Shown in pieces: positions 9,902 to 18,494 of a stretch of DNA of 64,000 bases (positions are counted from its first letter, which is position 1; each line of letters starts with the position of its first letter). The translations under genes and the position numbers were made by a program. The notes under the pieces were generated by a model. The model saw only the letters and a program-made list of their open reading frames with translations. It was not told the DNA's origin and searched no databases. This DNA is from Ascarosepion bandense (Eukaryota > Mollusca > Cephalopoda > Sepiida > Sepiidae): the NCBI GenBank assembly GCA_037127315.1, contig JBBBDQ010000442.1, positions 1,326,001 through 1,390,000 on the forward strand, written 5' to 3'.

Positions 9902-10099
9902 TACAGTGACACACATAAGTATTGGGTAGATGTTATTTTTTGTAATGACTCTAGTTTATGTTCGCTATGAGTTTTTAATTTTCCTTCCACATACAATTAA
10001 AACAACTTTACGAGATATTACTTACCAAATATTAGGCAAAATGGCGAACATAAACTAGAGTTATAACAGAAAATGACATGTATCCAATACTTATGCGTG

Positions 10100-10107
<8 letters not shown>
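9902..10107. mobile_element. Tc1/mariner-type MITE
   Basis: Terminal inverted repeats of about 25 bases: CAGTGACACACATAAGTATT from 9904, and the complement ending AATACTTATGCGTGTCACT near 10104. TA lies at both boundaries, as expected for Tc1/mariner insertion. Internal arms are also partly palindromic (CTCTAGTTTATGTTCGC with GCGAACATAAACTAGAG). About 205 bp long with no transposase. Confidence 0.8.
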
Positions 10108-10129
<22 letters not shown>

Positions 10130-10135
<6 letters not shown>

Positions 10136-10428
10136 TCTGCAGAGAGTCCTATTTCGCTGTATCACAGCTCATCAGTAGTTTAGATATCCGATTGCTTCTA
10201 GACAGGATTGAAACCCGATCGAATCAGTCTGATTCTACCTCTGAGCTTTGGCCGCTCGGTAAAGGAAGGCGAACTTTAGCGTGTTATAACGCACATCCGT
10301 CACTAAACGCTTACAGCACCTGGTATTCTCAATCGGTCACCCATCTAGGTACTGACCAGGCTCAAGGCTTGCTTAACTTCGGTGATCGAGCGTAGAAGCG
10401 GTGTATTCAACGTGATAGGCTGTAAGCC
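10130..10428 (-). repeat. Composite retroposon: 5S rRNA head fused to SINE-B body
   Basis: On the minus strand, 10428-10307 is a 5S rRNA-like sequence (CTATCACGTTGAATACACCG, GATCACCGAAGTTAAGCAA, GGTCAGTACC, GGTGACCG, AATACCAGGTGCTGTAAGC). The linker AGTGACGGATGTGCGTT follows, then the tRNA-like and hammerhead part of SINE-B (10290-10135), ending in TA repeats. The same linker follows the 5S head at 18751-18870, which is fused to a different SINE. The 5S part is about 120 bp, full gene length, but has several substitutions, so it is a retroposon head and not a working gene. Confidence 0.75.
10148..10189 (-). ncRNA. Hammerhead ribozyme-like core in SINE-B copy 2
   Basis: Minus strand: GGATATC, TAAACTA, CTGATGA (10175-10169), stem II GCTGTGATACAGC (a perfect 5 bp stem with GAT loop), GAAA, TAGGAC. 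Stem III is TAT with ATA, so the middle pair is A-T where copy 1 has G-C: a compensatory change. The cleavage triplet reads ATC, still a permitted NUH. Confidence 0.65.
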
Positions 10429-10429
10429 C

Positions 10430-11246
10430 CTCTGGGACATGTAATGAGGAAAAAGGGCTTGTAGAATCTGAAACCCACAGGCAGAGGAAGGCAACGCGTG
10501 AAATACTTGATGGGCTTGAGCAAATGAATGACAGAGCAGGGCTTGAGAGGAGTAACAAGAAAAAGGGTGTTAAGAGATAGGGAGATGTGGAAGGCCATGA
10601 TTGCCTACGTCCTGAAAGGAACACGGCACATAAAAGGAAAGATATAAATAACTAATCAGCATTGAGAAGATGTGGATTCATACCTAATCAGAATTTGCTA
10701 AACACAAATTCATAATGTGGATGTAAAGTGGGGGATCAATTCTATATTATAATCAATACAGAAACTGATCCCTCGATTTGTAGCCACGCTGGTTTTTATA
10801 CCTTTATATTCTAGATTCATGGGCTTGAGCAAATGGATGGCAGAGCAGGGTTTGGAAGGAGTAACAAGAGAACGGATGTTAAGAGCTATCAGGTATAGGA
10901 AGATATGGAGGGCCATGATCGCCTATTTCCTGAAGAGACACGACTCATAGAAGAAGCCTCCCTAGACGTAGAAAACTTATTTAATAGTGTTCCAGTAAAA
11001 TATAAAGTGGGGGATCAATTCTATATTATAATCAATATATAAACTGATCCCTCAATTTGTGACCACGTTAGTTTCTATACATTTATATTCTAGATTTATG
11101 GGCTTGTGCAAATGGATGGCAGAGCAGGGCTTGGAATGAGTAACAAGAGAAAGGGTTTTAAGAGCTACAAGCGATAGGAAGATGTGGAGGGCCATGATCG
11201 CCTATGTCCTGAAGGGACATGACACATAGAAGAAGAAACTTTTACT
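10430..11246 (+). repeat. Three tandem LINE-B 3' tails separated by a short palindromic unit
   Basis: The LINE-B terminal segment (GGGCTTGAGCAAATGGATGG, then GCAGAGCAGGGCTTGGA, to the GCCTACGTCCTGAA..GGGACA..CACATAGAAGAAG end) occurs at 10515-10640, 10818-10955 and 11097-11245. Between successive tails lies the unit AAAGTGGGGGATCAATTCTA ... AAACTGATCCCTC (about 10725-10815 and 11003-11095). Reading frames seen here on either strand are fragments of the LINE-B C-terminus (for example GLSKWMAEQGL). The array probably arose by unequal exchange or template switching. Confidence 0.75.
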
Positions 11247-11317
11247 TAGTGTTGTTGCTATATTACAACATGGCACTAGAAGACTCTTTTGATCAATACC
11301 TCAATAAGTTATCTAAT

Positions 11318-11636
11318 GCCGACAAGGATGTGCGTTGTGGTACAGTGGATATCGGCTCGGAACGAGAAGCCGGGGAGCCGAGATCGAATTCCAGCTGAAT
11401 CCATTCTATTCACTTACGCGCAAATACCCTTGGGAAAGGTATTAATCCGTCACTTCCCTCCAGTTATTAGTCAAATAACAGGACAGATTGGGTTCTATAG
11501 CCTTCGTCGGCAACCAGTCTACCGCAGAAAGCAATGGAAACCTACTGCGGGATAATCTTCTGCCCACTCAGTCATGTCTCTTTCGAGACATGATCGCCTA
11601 ATCGCGTATGGCACTTAACTGAATGTCGACAAGAAT
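11318..11636 (+). repeat. SINE-A, full length, with 12 bp target duplication
   Basis: Starts GTGCGTTGTGGTACAGTGG at 11330 and ends GTATGGCACTTAACTGA at 11622. It contains the CATGTCTCTTTCGAGACATG hairpin. Flanks GCCGACAAGGAT (11318-11329) and GTCGACAAGAAT (11625-11636) form a 12 bp duplication with two mismatches, showing independent retroposition. Confidence 0.88.
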
Positions 11637-11814
11637 GTTAGTATAGCTTCTTATGAATAGAATATGTATTTTTGTAAGAAATCAGTTTGTAGATCCGGTT
11701 TTATTAACGTATTTTATTTTTGTCAAGAGATTTTTTGTCGAGAATCAAATGTTAATTTTTTTTTTCAAAAATATATTGCTAATATTTTTACTATTAAAAT
11801 CTATTTTATAATGT

Positions 11815-11998
11815 CATTTGACCCCTATTTGGGTGTTAACTATTTGCCCATAGCTGGGACCCAAACAGGTGCTACTACCACAGGTCGGCAACAGCAATTA
11901 GGTGGTTCTACGCTCCTCAAAACCTCCAGATCAGATGCCTTGCTACCGGATGTAGTTTATTATCACACGCAGGAACTGGAAGAGAAAGTAATGATATA
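11815..11998 (+). repeat. Repeat C, copy 1
   Basis: Contains TTTGACCCCTATTTGGGTGT, CTATTTGCCCATAGCTGGGA, AACAGGTGCTACTACCAC and GCCTTGCTACCGGATG. A second diverged copy with the same order of motifs lies at 48482-48680. No coding potential shared between the two copies is clear, and I do not recognise the family. Confidence 0.65.
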
Positions 11999-12762
11999 AT
12001 CAACCTGTTCATTTTCAACACTGCCAAAAACAACAGGTTTGGAATAAAACTCCTGCCAGTGCCTAGAAAGAGCGATTACAGTTAGTGGACTTGTAAAATC
12101 TAATTTCCTGAAAAACTTCTTTAACAAAAATATTTTATAAATTCTAACGCTAACTATTAAGTCAAATAATGCCGTGTGTTTTCTAAACGGAAATGACTAA
12201 TTCTATTATTTCCATTATCTCGTTTGGTAGAAGGCCAAAATTATGGAGCAGCTAATATCGATCGGATTCAGTACAGTAATAACGATCTACGTGACGGGCT
12301 TTTTTTGCCATCACACAACTGTGAGACGCCTGCAGTGTAGGATTGATTTATTAGTATAAGAGTTAATTGACTGTTCCTTAACATTATATCAATTAAAAGA
12401 AGAAAAAATATTTAAAAATATCTTGACAGAAAAATTATTTTTATCCAATATAAACAAACGGAAATAAATGTGTATCTGAGAAAAAGAAAAAAAAAATGGA
12501 AAACAAAACAGAACATCAAAAACATAATCGATAATATTTCTATTTAAAAAAAAAAAAACAGTCAATAGAAATCCAATTATTGAAAATTAATAAAACAATC
12601 GATAATTTCTCATCAATTCAGCCAAAGAAGGCAACAATGCCACTAAAGCGCAAAGGGATTATTGGGAGTGAAAGTGAACGAAAATACTTCTGAAGCAACC
12701 AAGAACACAGTCCGAATCAGGATATAAGGAATAAAACGTTGGTCAAAAAGATTTCTCGTAAA
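11999..12762. other. AT-rich DNA, nothing recognised
   Basis: No family member, inverted repeat or coding frame was seen. Poly-A runs near 12488 and 12548 have no adjoining retroposon body that I can recognise. Confidence 0.45.
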
Positions 12763-12786
12763 TATATATATATATATATATATATA

Positions 12787-13078
12787 TCCGCAGACAGATC
12801 AGTTTCTCTGTATCACTGCTCATCAGTACGCTTAGACTCCTATTGCTTTTAACCGGAGGATTTAGAGCCGACCTAAGTAGCGTCAGTCGGCGATTTTACC
12901 TAAGGGCTATGGGCGTTTGGTAGAAGAAAGCAGACTTTTTAGCATGTATATTATCATTATACACGCCCAATAGCCAGAGTGTTCTAATTCATTAGTCAAT
13001 GAGCGATGCGTAGATGCCAGAGTAGCTACTGTTTTTTAAAGTTTACCATTTTTCCAGAGTGCTCAATCAGGAGCGTAA
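12787..13078 (-). repeat. SINE-B copy 3, hammerhead-bearing
   Basis: Same order as copy 1: 5' block (CTGATTGAGCACTCTGG ... GGCTATTGGGCGTGTATA), tRNA-like middle, hammerhead-like core at 12840-12796, and end TCTGTCTGCGGATATA, with TA tracts on both sides (12764-12786 and 13083 onward). The tRNA part is diverged. The core reads AGTC, TAAGCGTA, CTGATGA, GCAGTGATACAGA, GAAA, CTG. Stem III is AGT with ACT, another compensatory change relative to copies 1 and 2. Stem II has two mismatches. Confidence 0.72.
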
Positions 13079-13081
13079 ATA

Positions 13082-13082
<1 letters not shown>

Positions 13083-13148
<66 letters not shown>
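13083..13148. repeat. Microsatellite (TA)n(TG)n
   Basis: TA tract followed by a TG tract of about 40 bases, starting at the SINE-B copy 3 boundary. Confidence 0.97.
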
Positions 13149-13151
<3 letters not shown>

Positions 13152-13660
13152 ATACGATCGCAAGATTCATGTGTGGAAATGTACATATGTGAATGTATGA
13201 GTATGTGTGTATATGGATATAGATGGGTATACATAAATGTGTTAATTGGTGGGGTTACACATACATACGTACGTATCCATAGAATGTGGAGTGGGCGTTT
13301 AATGACGTGGTGGTCAACATCTTCGCAACTGGTCTGGATACCCCACCCAACTGAGCTAACGCCAATGTCTCTGTCCTTAATCTTTTTACTTATTTTTCTC
13401 TTCAGTTAAAAGAAATGCTTATTCCGGTAAAGATTTTTGTACGGAATGAAATAAATATTGTGTAGTCTGATAAAATGATCTAATTTATCTCATTGAAATG
13501 AATTATAATTTATAACCAACTTAAATGACGTGTTGAGTTTTCCTTTATAAATATCATATTGCTCTGAATAACATCCATTGAGCTGTCTGTATAGATATAA
13601 CACTTAATATTTTATATTAAGTTGATCTTGTTGGATTATCCTTGCCGTTTACGGACTGGA

Positions 13661-13674
13661 CATATATATATATA

Positions 13675-13725
<51 letters not shown>
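13661..13725. repeat. Microsatellite (TA)n with a TGTG interruption
   Basis: About 65 bases of TA with a single TGTG step near 13680. It borders the Penelope-like fragment at 13730. The IYIY-rich frames on both strands here are artefacts of the tract. Confidence 0.97.
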
Positions 13726-13728
<3 letters not shown>

Positions 13729-13729
13729 A

Positions 13730-14545
13730 AACATATACTGTTAAATATAAGAGACAATGAATGTCTATTATGTTTAATCATGAGCCGTTCTAAACGTCGT
13801 ATTTTGGCTTTAATTTCAGTTGAAAATAAAGACAAAAATTCTCCAACATTTGGATAATTTTTAATTAAGTTGGTTCTCACGTGAGCCATCTTCAGGGAGG
13901 TTATCCTTTAATACGTACACTTTCAGTGTTGATTAGTTGTAATTCCTGTTTGGCTGTGTGTCAGTCAGTCAGTTAAATGCCATACGTGATACACGCTTGG
14001 GCGATCATGTCTCCAAAGAGACATGACTGACTGGGCAGAAGGTTATCCCGCAGTAGGTTGCCATTGCTTTCTGCGGTAGACTTGTTGCCGACCAAGTCTA
14101 TAGAACCCAATCTGTCCTATTATTTAACCCATAACTGGAGGGAATAAACGGATTAATACCTTTTCCAAGGGTATTTGCGCGTAAGTGAATGCAATGAATT
14201 CAACTGGAATTCGAACTCGGCTCCCCGATTTCTCGTTCCGAGCCGATATCCACAACGCTGTGTGTATTTGCCGTTTAATAAGGTTCAATTGAAATTTCTT
14301 GCTGTTAGGATCATTTAATGCTGCGGCATCATGTAACTTAAATTTAGTGTATCGAGGCAGCAGATAATTTTCTAAACACATACTGTTAAATATAAGAGAC
14401 AATGAATGTCTATTACGTTTAATCTTTATTTTCAACTGAAATTAAAACCAAAATACGACGTTTAGAACGGCTCATGATTAAACATAATAGACATTCATTG
14501 TCTCTTATATTTAACAGTATATGTTTAGATAATTATCTGCTGCCT
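13730..14545 (-). mobile_element. Penelope-like element (E) fragments, rearranged and split by a SINE
   Basis: Minus strand from 14426: NRHSLSLIFNS-CLENYLLPRYT, then KFQLNLIKRQIH, interrupted by SINE-A (13961-14260) which has a 9 bp target duplication GCTGTGTGT. The reading continues (KQELQLINTESV), then the motif CTGAAGATGGCTCACGTGAG at about 13900-13880, then NYPNVGEFLSLFSTE and a second KIRRLERLMIKHNRHSLSL. The order coding end, hammerhead-like motif, coding start suggests head-to-tail units. At 14426-14545 the coding start reappears on the plus strand, giving an inverted repeat of about 45 bp per arm (14380-14426 / 14477-14523). Assignment to Penelope-like elements rests on the LERLxxKHNRH...LLPRYT motif and is inference. 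Confidence 0.55.
13953..14265 (-). repeat. SINE-A inserted in the Penelope-like element
   Basis: Minus-strand SINE-A, missing the first few head bases (ends at CACAACGC). The 9 bp direct repeat GCTGTGTGT at 13953-13961 and 14257-14265 marks the insertion. The 3' hairpin is present as CATGTCTC/GAGACATG with small changes. Confidence 0.85.
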
Positions 14546-14574
14546 CGATACACTAAATATATTCATATATATAT

Positions 14575-14792
14575 ATACACTACCGGCCATAATTATTTAG
14601 CAACTCCATTTTTAAAAAAAGAAATGATGTATTTCATATTATTTTTAGAAATTATTACCAAGTGGATAATTCTAAATGAAAAGAGAATGGTTCTTTTGTT
14701 ATTATTACTTTGCAAAACTTTACAAAGCACATAACGACTATTTACCCATCGCAACCCATATATATATATATATATATATGGGTTGCGATGGG

Positions 14793-14842
<50 letters not shown>

Positions 14843-15452
14843 TCCGCCGGCCATAATTATTAGGTCACCTCTGTTTTTTAAAAGAAATGATGTATTTCAT
14901 ACTATTTTTAGTATTTATTTCCAAGTGAATAATTCTAAATGAAAATAGAATGGTTCTTTTGTTAATACTGCACAATAACATGTGCATCAAATGAACTGTT
15001 CTGGTGTCCAGTTTTTGTGCTCTCTTCCCCATGCTAGTCTCTTCTTCTTATTGGTTGGCCGAAGCAAAGGCTTACTGGCTGCCTTGTCGAATTTTGCAAA
15101 GTAATAATAACAAAAAGAACCATTCTATTTTCATTTAGAATTATCCATTTGGCAATAAATACTAAACATATTATGAAATACATCATTTCTTTTAAATATC
15201 TGGGGTGGCCTAATAATTATGGCCGGTAACGTATATATATATAGAGAGAGAGACATATATAGCAAATCTAGAGGGTGCGATGGCTAAATTGTCGCTATTT
15301 GCCTTGTAAAACTTTGCAAAGTAATAATAACAAAGAACCATTCTATTTTCATTTAGAATTATCGACTTGGCACTAAATACTAAAAATAGAATGAAATACA
15401 GCATTAAAAAACATTGGGTAGCCTAATAATTATGGCCGGTAGTGTATATAAT
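14575..15452. mobile_element. Nest of Tc1-like MITEs
   Basis: The terminal sequence CACTACCGGCCATAATTATT appears at about 14579 (plus). A related CCGGCCATAATTATTAGGT appears at 14847 (plus), and its complement CCTAATAATTATGGCCGGTA at about 15210 and 15421. The inner part AAAGAAATGATGTATTTCAT ... AATTCTAAATGAAAA.AGAAT is repeated in both orientations. The pairs of ends next to TA fit Tc1/mariner non-autonomous copies, at least two, nested or tandem, with TA microsatellites at 14758-14780 and 14798-14841. No transposase frame was found. A further end lies at 51875-51899. Confidence 0.72.
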
Positions 15453-15660
15453 AAAATAAATTAATAAAAATAAAAGCATCTAAAAAAAATACGAAAGTAT
15501 AAGATCATTGAATATCTCAAGAAGCGGTAACGCAACCAATCACAGGGACTTTACTGCACATGCGTGACGAGATACGCTTCCGGGAGAAGGTCACACATTT
15601 GGGAGAGAGACGTCATTTAGTATTGAGGTTGTACATACATCATGCTCACATACAATATAT
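15453..15660. other. Spacer, nothing recognised
   Basis: AT-rich left half and a GC-richer right half (about 15530-15610). No frame, tRNA or repeat family recognised. Confidence 0.4.
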
Positions 15661-15739
15661 AGGGTGTTCCAATAACTTGAACCGATTTTAAATGGTTCAA
15701 AAAAGTTTAAAATCGGTCCAAGTTATTTGGAACATCCTT
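15661..15739. mobile_element. Minimal mariner-like MITE (about 79 bp)
   Basis: Almost entirely two inverted arms: AGGGTGTTCCAATAACTTGA from 15661 and the complement TCCAAGTTATTTGGAACATCCT ending at 15738 (shown in part). Between them lies an inner palindrome ACCGATTTTAAA/TTTAAAATCGGT and a short loop. TA flanks both sides. The GGGTGTTCC end resembles mariner termini. Its size makes it one of the smallest such units that could be mobilised. Confidence 0.7.
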
Positions 15740-15859
15740 AATATTTTTTTATTCTCATGTGACATTCCATTCTAAGGAATTTGTTTTATTTCGTTACAAG
15801 GACTTAAATTGGAAAAATATTGTTTTGCTTATGTTTACTAGTCATTTATTTTATTCTAG

Positions 15860-16191
15860 TTGTTTTACGCGGACTGCAATGATGAGGTCTTGGAAATGAT
15901 GGAAACAAAAAGGAAATTAATACTGAGCATCAGGAAGAGACAGCTGAAGTTCCTGGGACATGCAATGAGGAAGGAGGGCTTGGAGAATCTGATACTAACT
16001 GGCCAGATAGAGGGAAAAAGAGACAGGGGAAAGCAACGGATAACATATTTGAAGGACCTAATCAGGTGGATGACTGAACGAGGATTGCATTGTGTAACAG
16101 GAGAAGGCGTGCTCAGAGCCACCAGGGATAGAGAGAGGTGAAAGGCCATGATCGCCTACGTCCTGAAGGGACAAGGCACATCGAAGAAGAA
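15860..16191 (+). pseudogene. LINE-B C-terminal fragment, open for 93 codons
   Basis: Open from 15860 to a stop at 16139-16141. It reads ETKRKLILSIRKRQLKFLGH, MRKEGLENLILTGQIEGK, RITYLKDLIRWMTERGL and VLRATRDRER, then a stop where other copies continue WxAMIAYVLKG. After the stop the nucleotide sequence still matches the LINE-B tail (GCCTACGTCCTGAAGGGACA). The 5' side begins abruptly near 15860. Dead fragment without catalytic residues. Confidence 0.75.
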
Positions 16192-16435
16192 GCGTTGTGG
16201 TATTAATGGATATCAAAATGAGAAGTCGGAGAGCCGAGTTTGAATTCTATTTGAATTCGTTGTATGCACTTACGCAAAAATACGCTTGAGAAAGGTATTA
16301 ATCCATCTTTTCTCCCTCCAGCTATGAGTCAAATAGCAAAACAGATCGGGTTTTATACGCTTGATTGACAACAAGTCTACTGCAGTAAGACATGGCAAAC
16401 AACCGCGGGAAAATCTTTTGCCTAGTTAGTCGTGG
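16192..16435 (+). repeat. SINE-A, diverged copy directly after a LINE-B tail
   Basis: GCGTTGTGGTATTAATGGAT start, B-box-like GAGTTTGAATTC, body CTTGAGAAAGGTATTAATCC and AACAGATCGGGTTTTATA, truncated before the 3' hairpin. Its head abuts the LINE-B end GAAGAAGAA with no spacer. Confidence 0.75.
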
Positions 16436-16499
16436 ATCAGAAAAGAATTGATTGCTCATGTATTTATCAAGTATAGGACTTTATCCCTATAAACAATAA

Positions 16500-16812
16500 A
16501 TAAATCTTCCATATACTTGCTTTCCTGACGGCTATGACCTCCAGGAATTTAAATGCAACGTCAATACCCATCTCTTATTCACTTGACTCCAGTTCTTTCG
16601 ACATCACCCTGTATATCTTGTTCTTTTCATTTCTTTCTATCATCGCAACTGTCTTCATACCTACGTTTCCATTCTTCTCTTACCCTTTCTCTGACATCCC
16701 TGTAACTGGTCCGCCTTTTTCTTCACTCTTCTCTTGTCTAAACTTTTACTCTTATGTAGCCCCCTGCGCATCAGTGGCGGTACCGCCTTGCTTGGGGTGA
16801 AACGATTAAAAA
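16500..16812 (+). pseudogene. LINE-A 3' end
   Basis: Begins with the PDGYDLQEFKCNVNTHL-like segment in broken frames (16510-16585), then the pyrimidine-rich UTR and the tail GTAGCCCCCTGCGCATCAGT...ACCGCCTTGCTTGGGGTGAA, ending in an A-run. The 88-codon frame at 16534-16800 is UTR and is not supported as a gene. Confidence 0.75.
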
Positions 16813-16819
16813 AATTACA

Positions 16820-17340
16820 TCAGTCAGTCAGTTACGTGGCATATGTAATACACAGCTTGGGCGATCGTGTCTCGAAAGAGACATGACTGACTGGGCAGAA
16901 GATTTTTTACCCTGATCTTTAAACTATAGCTGAAGGGAGAAGAGACGGATTGTACTAATAAGTAGTAATTAGTAGGGGATCAGTTTATTACTTAATAACA
17001 ATAGAAAACAGACCCCCACTTTCTGTCTAGTAGAAGCTGTACTTATGTTTCCAACTATTATCTTCATTCAGTCAGTTAAGTGTCATACGTGATACACGCT
17101 TTGGGCGATCATGTCTCGAAAGAGACATGACTGACTGGGCAGAAGATTTTCTGTCCTGCTCTTCAAACTATAGCAGAAGGGAGAAGAGACGGTTTGTATT
17201 AATAAGTAGTAATTAGTGAGGGATCAGTTTATTACTTAATAACAATAGAAAACTGATCCCCCACTTTTTACCCAGTATAAGCTTTACTTATGTTTCTAAC
17301 TATTATCTTCATTCAGTCAGTTAAGTGCCAGACGTGATAA
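16820..17340 (-). repeat. Tandem ~243 bp unit: SINE-A tail plus short palindrome, two copies and a partial third
   Basis: Each unit has the SINE-A 3' end with its hairpin (CATGTCTC/GAGACATG), a shortened body, then AATAAGTAGTAATTAGT and the palindrome GGGGATCAGTTT ... AAACTGATCCCC. Copies start near 16822 and 17063; a third start near 17313 is cut off. The same GGGGATCAG palindrome separates the LINE-B tails at 10.7-11.1 kb, so one small module is shared by two unrelated tandem arrays. Confidence 0.75.
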
Positions 17341-17745
17341 ACAATTTGTGACATTCAGTCCAGGTCAATCAAAATTTTTATCATGAAAAACTCACTCGAG
17401 ACCCAACAAACATTTCGCATCAGAACTCTCCGCTCTAATTTGCAATTTTGACCATGGTATACAAGCAGCGGTCAAAGGTCTAGTTTCAGAATAGACTAAA
17501 ACAGATACATTATACACTATCCCTAAATTACATCGGTTATGTCCAAGGGCGTTAGTGTTAAGAAAACACGGCAGACTAGGCTGGGACTCGAACCCGGCTC
17601 TCCGATTCTACTTTCCGTTACGCTACACAATCTTTCTATTTTTATAACGCTCATGATACATAATCCCTTGATCATGTTACCGCACCAGCAGGAATTGTAT
17701 TCTCGGCGTCACACCCTTGATTTTTACAAAGCTTATATTAATAGG
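17341..17745. other. Spacer with a possible tRNA-like trace
   Basis: GACTAGGCTGGGACTCGAACCC at about 17571-17592 (given in part) resembles the minus strand of a T-arm, but no matching acceptor or anticodon stem was found. Otherwise nothing recognised. Confidence 0.3.
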
Positions 17746-18048
17746 GTGCGCTGTGGTGCAGTGGATATCGGCTCGGAACGAGAAATCGGGGAGCCGAGTT
17801 CGAATTCCAGTTGAATTTGTTGCATTCACTTATGAACAAATACCCTTGGAAAAAGCATTAATCCATCTCTTCCCTCCAGTTATGAGTTAACCACAGAACA
17901 GATTGGGTTCTATAGCCTTGGCTGGCTACCAGTCTACCACAGAAAGTAATAACAACCTACTGCGAGATAATGTTCTACCAAATCACTTATGTCTATAAAG
18001 AGACATGATCGCCCAAACGTGTATCACGTATGGCACTTAACTGACTGA
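17746..18048 (+). repeat. SINE-A, full length
   Basis: Starts GTGCGCTGTGGTGCAGTGG and keeps the B-box-like GAGTTCGAATTCC, the body and the end GTATGGCACTTAACTGACTGA. The 3' hairpin is damaged (TATGTCTATAAAGAGACATG). No clear target duplication. Confidence 0.85.
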
Positions 18049-18494
18049 ATATTTCAAAACTGTGTGTTAACCAATAAGGATCTAAGTCATAGGCGTAGAA
18101 ATGATACGCTTGAATAGCATGCGTATTTACATAGTTTGGCTAAGTCTGGAACAAGGCCACGCATTGTGGGGAACTCAATAAAACAAATGTCTGTACGTTT
18201 ATTTGGCAATGAGGTTCCTCCAAATTGTTTATTGCATAGTCTGTGGTGTTGGTAAATTTAGCTCTGCAATTTACTTTAATTCAACGATGCTGATTGCAAA
18301 AACAAGTTCTCGACATCTTTTAGTCAATCGATAAATCAATATGTGATTTTAAACAAATGACAAATGACAAATCAGCGACTGTCTGCTTTGCACCGGAGAC
18401 GCTATCCGAAAAACGAACAGAATCAATGACGAAAGTCTGTTTCGGTTCAATTACATATGTGGCTATTTCATCGATTTATTGATTAAGAATAAAA
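18049..18494. other. AT-rich spacer, nothing recognised
   Basis: No coding frame, inverted repeat or family member seen between SINE-A and the LINE-A copy. Confidence 0.45.

Noticed and set aside
13617..14942. Proteins rich in IYIYIY
   Set aside because: Translations of TA microsatellites joined to transposon fragments.
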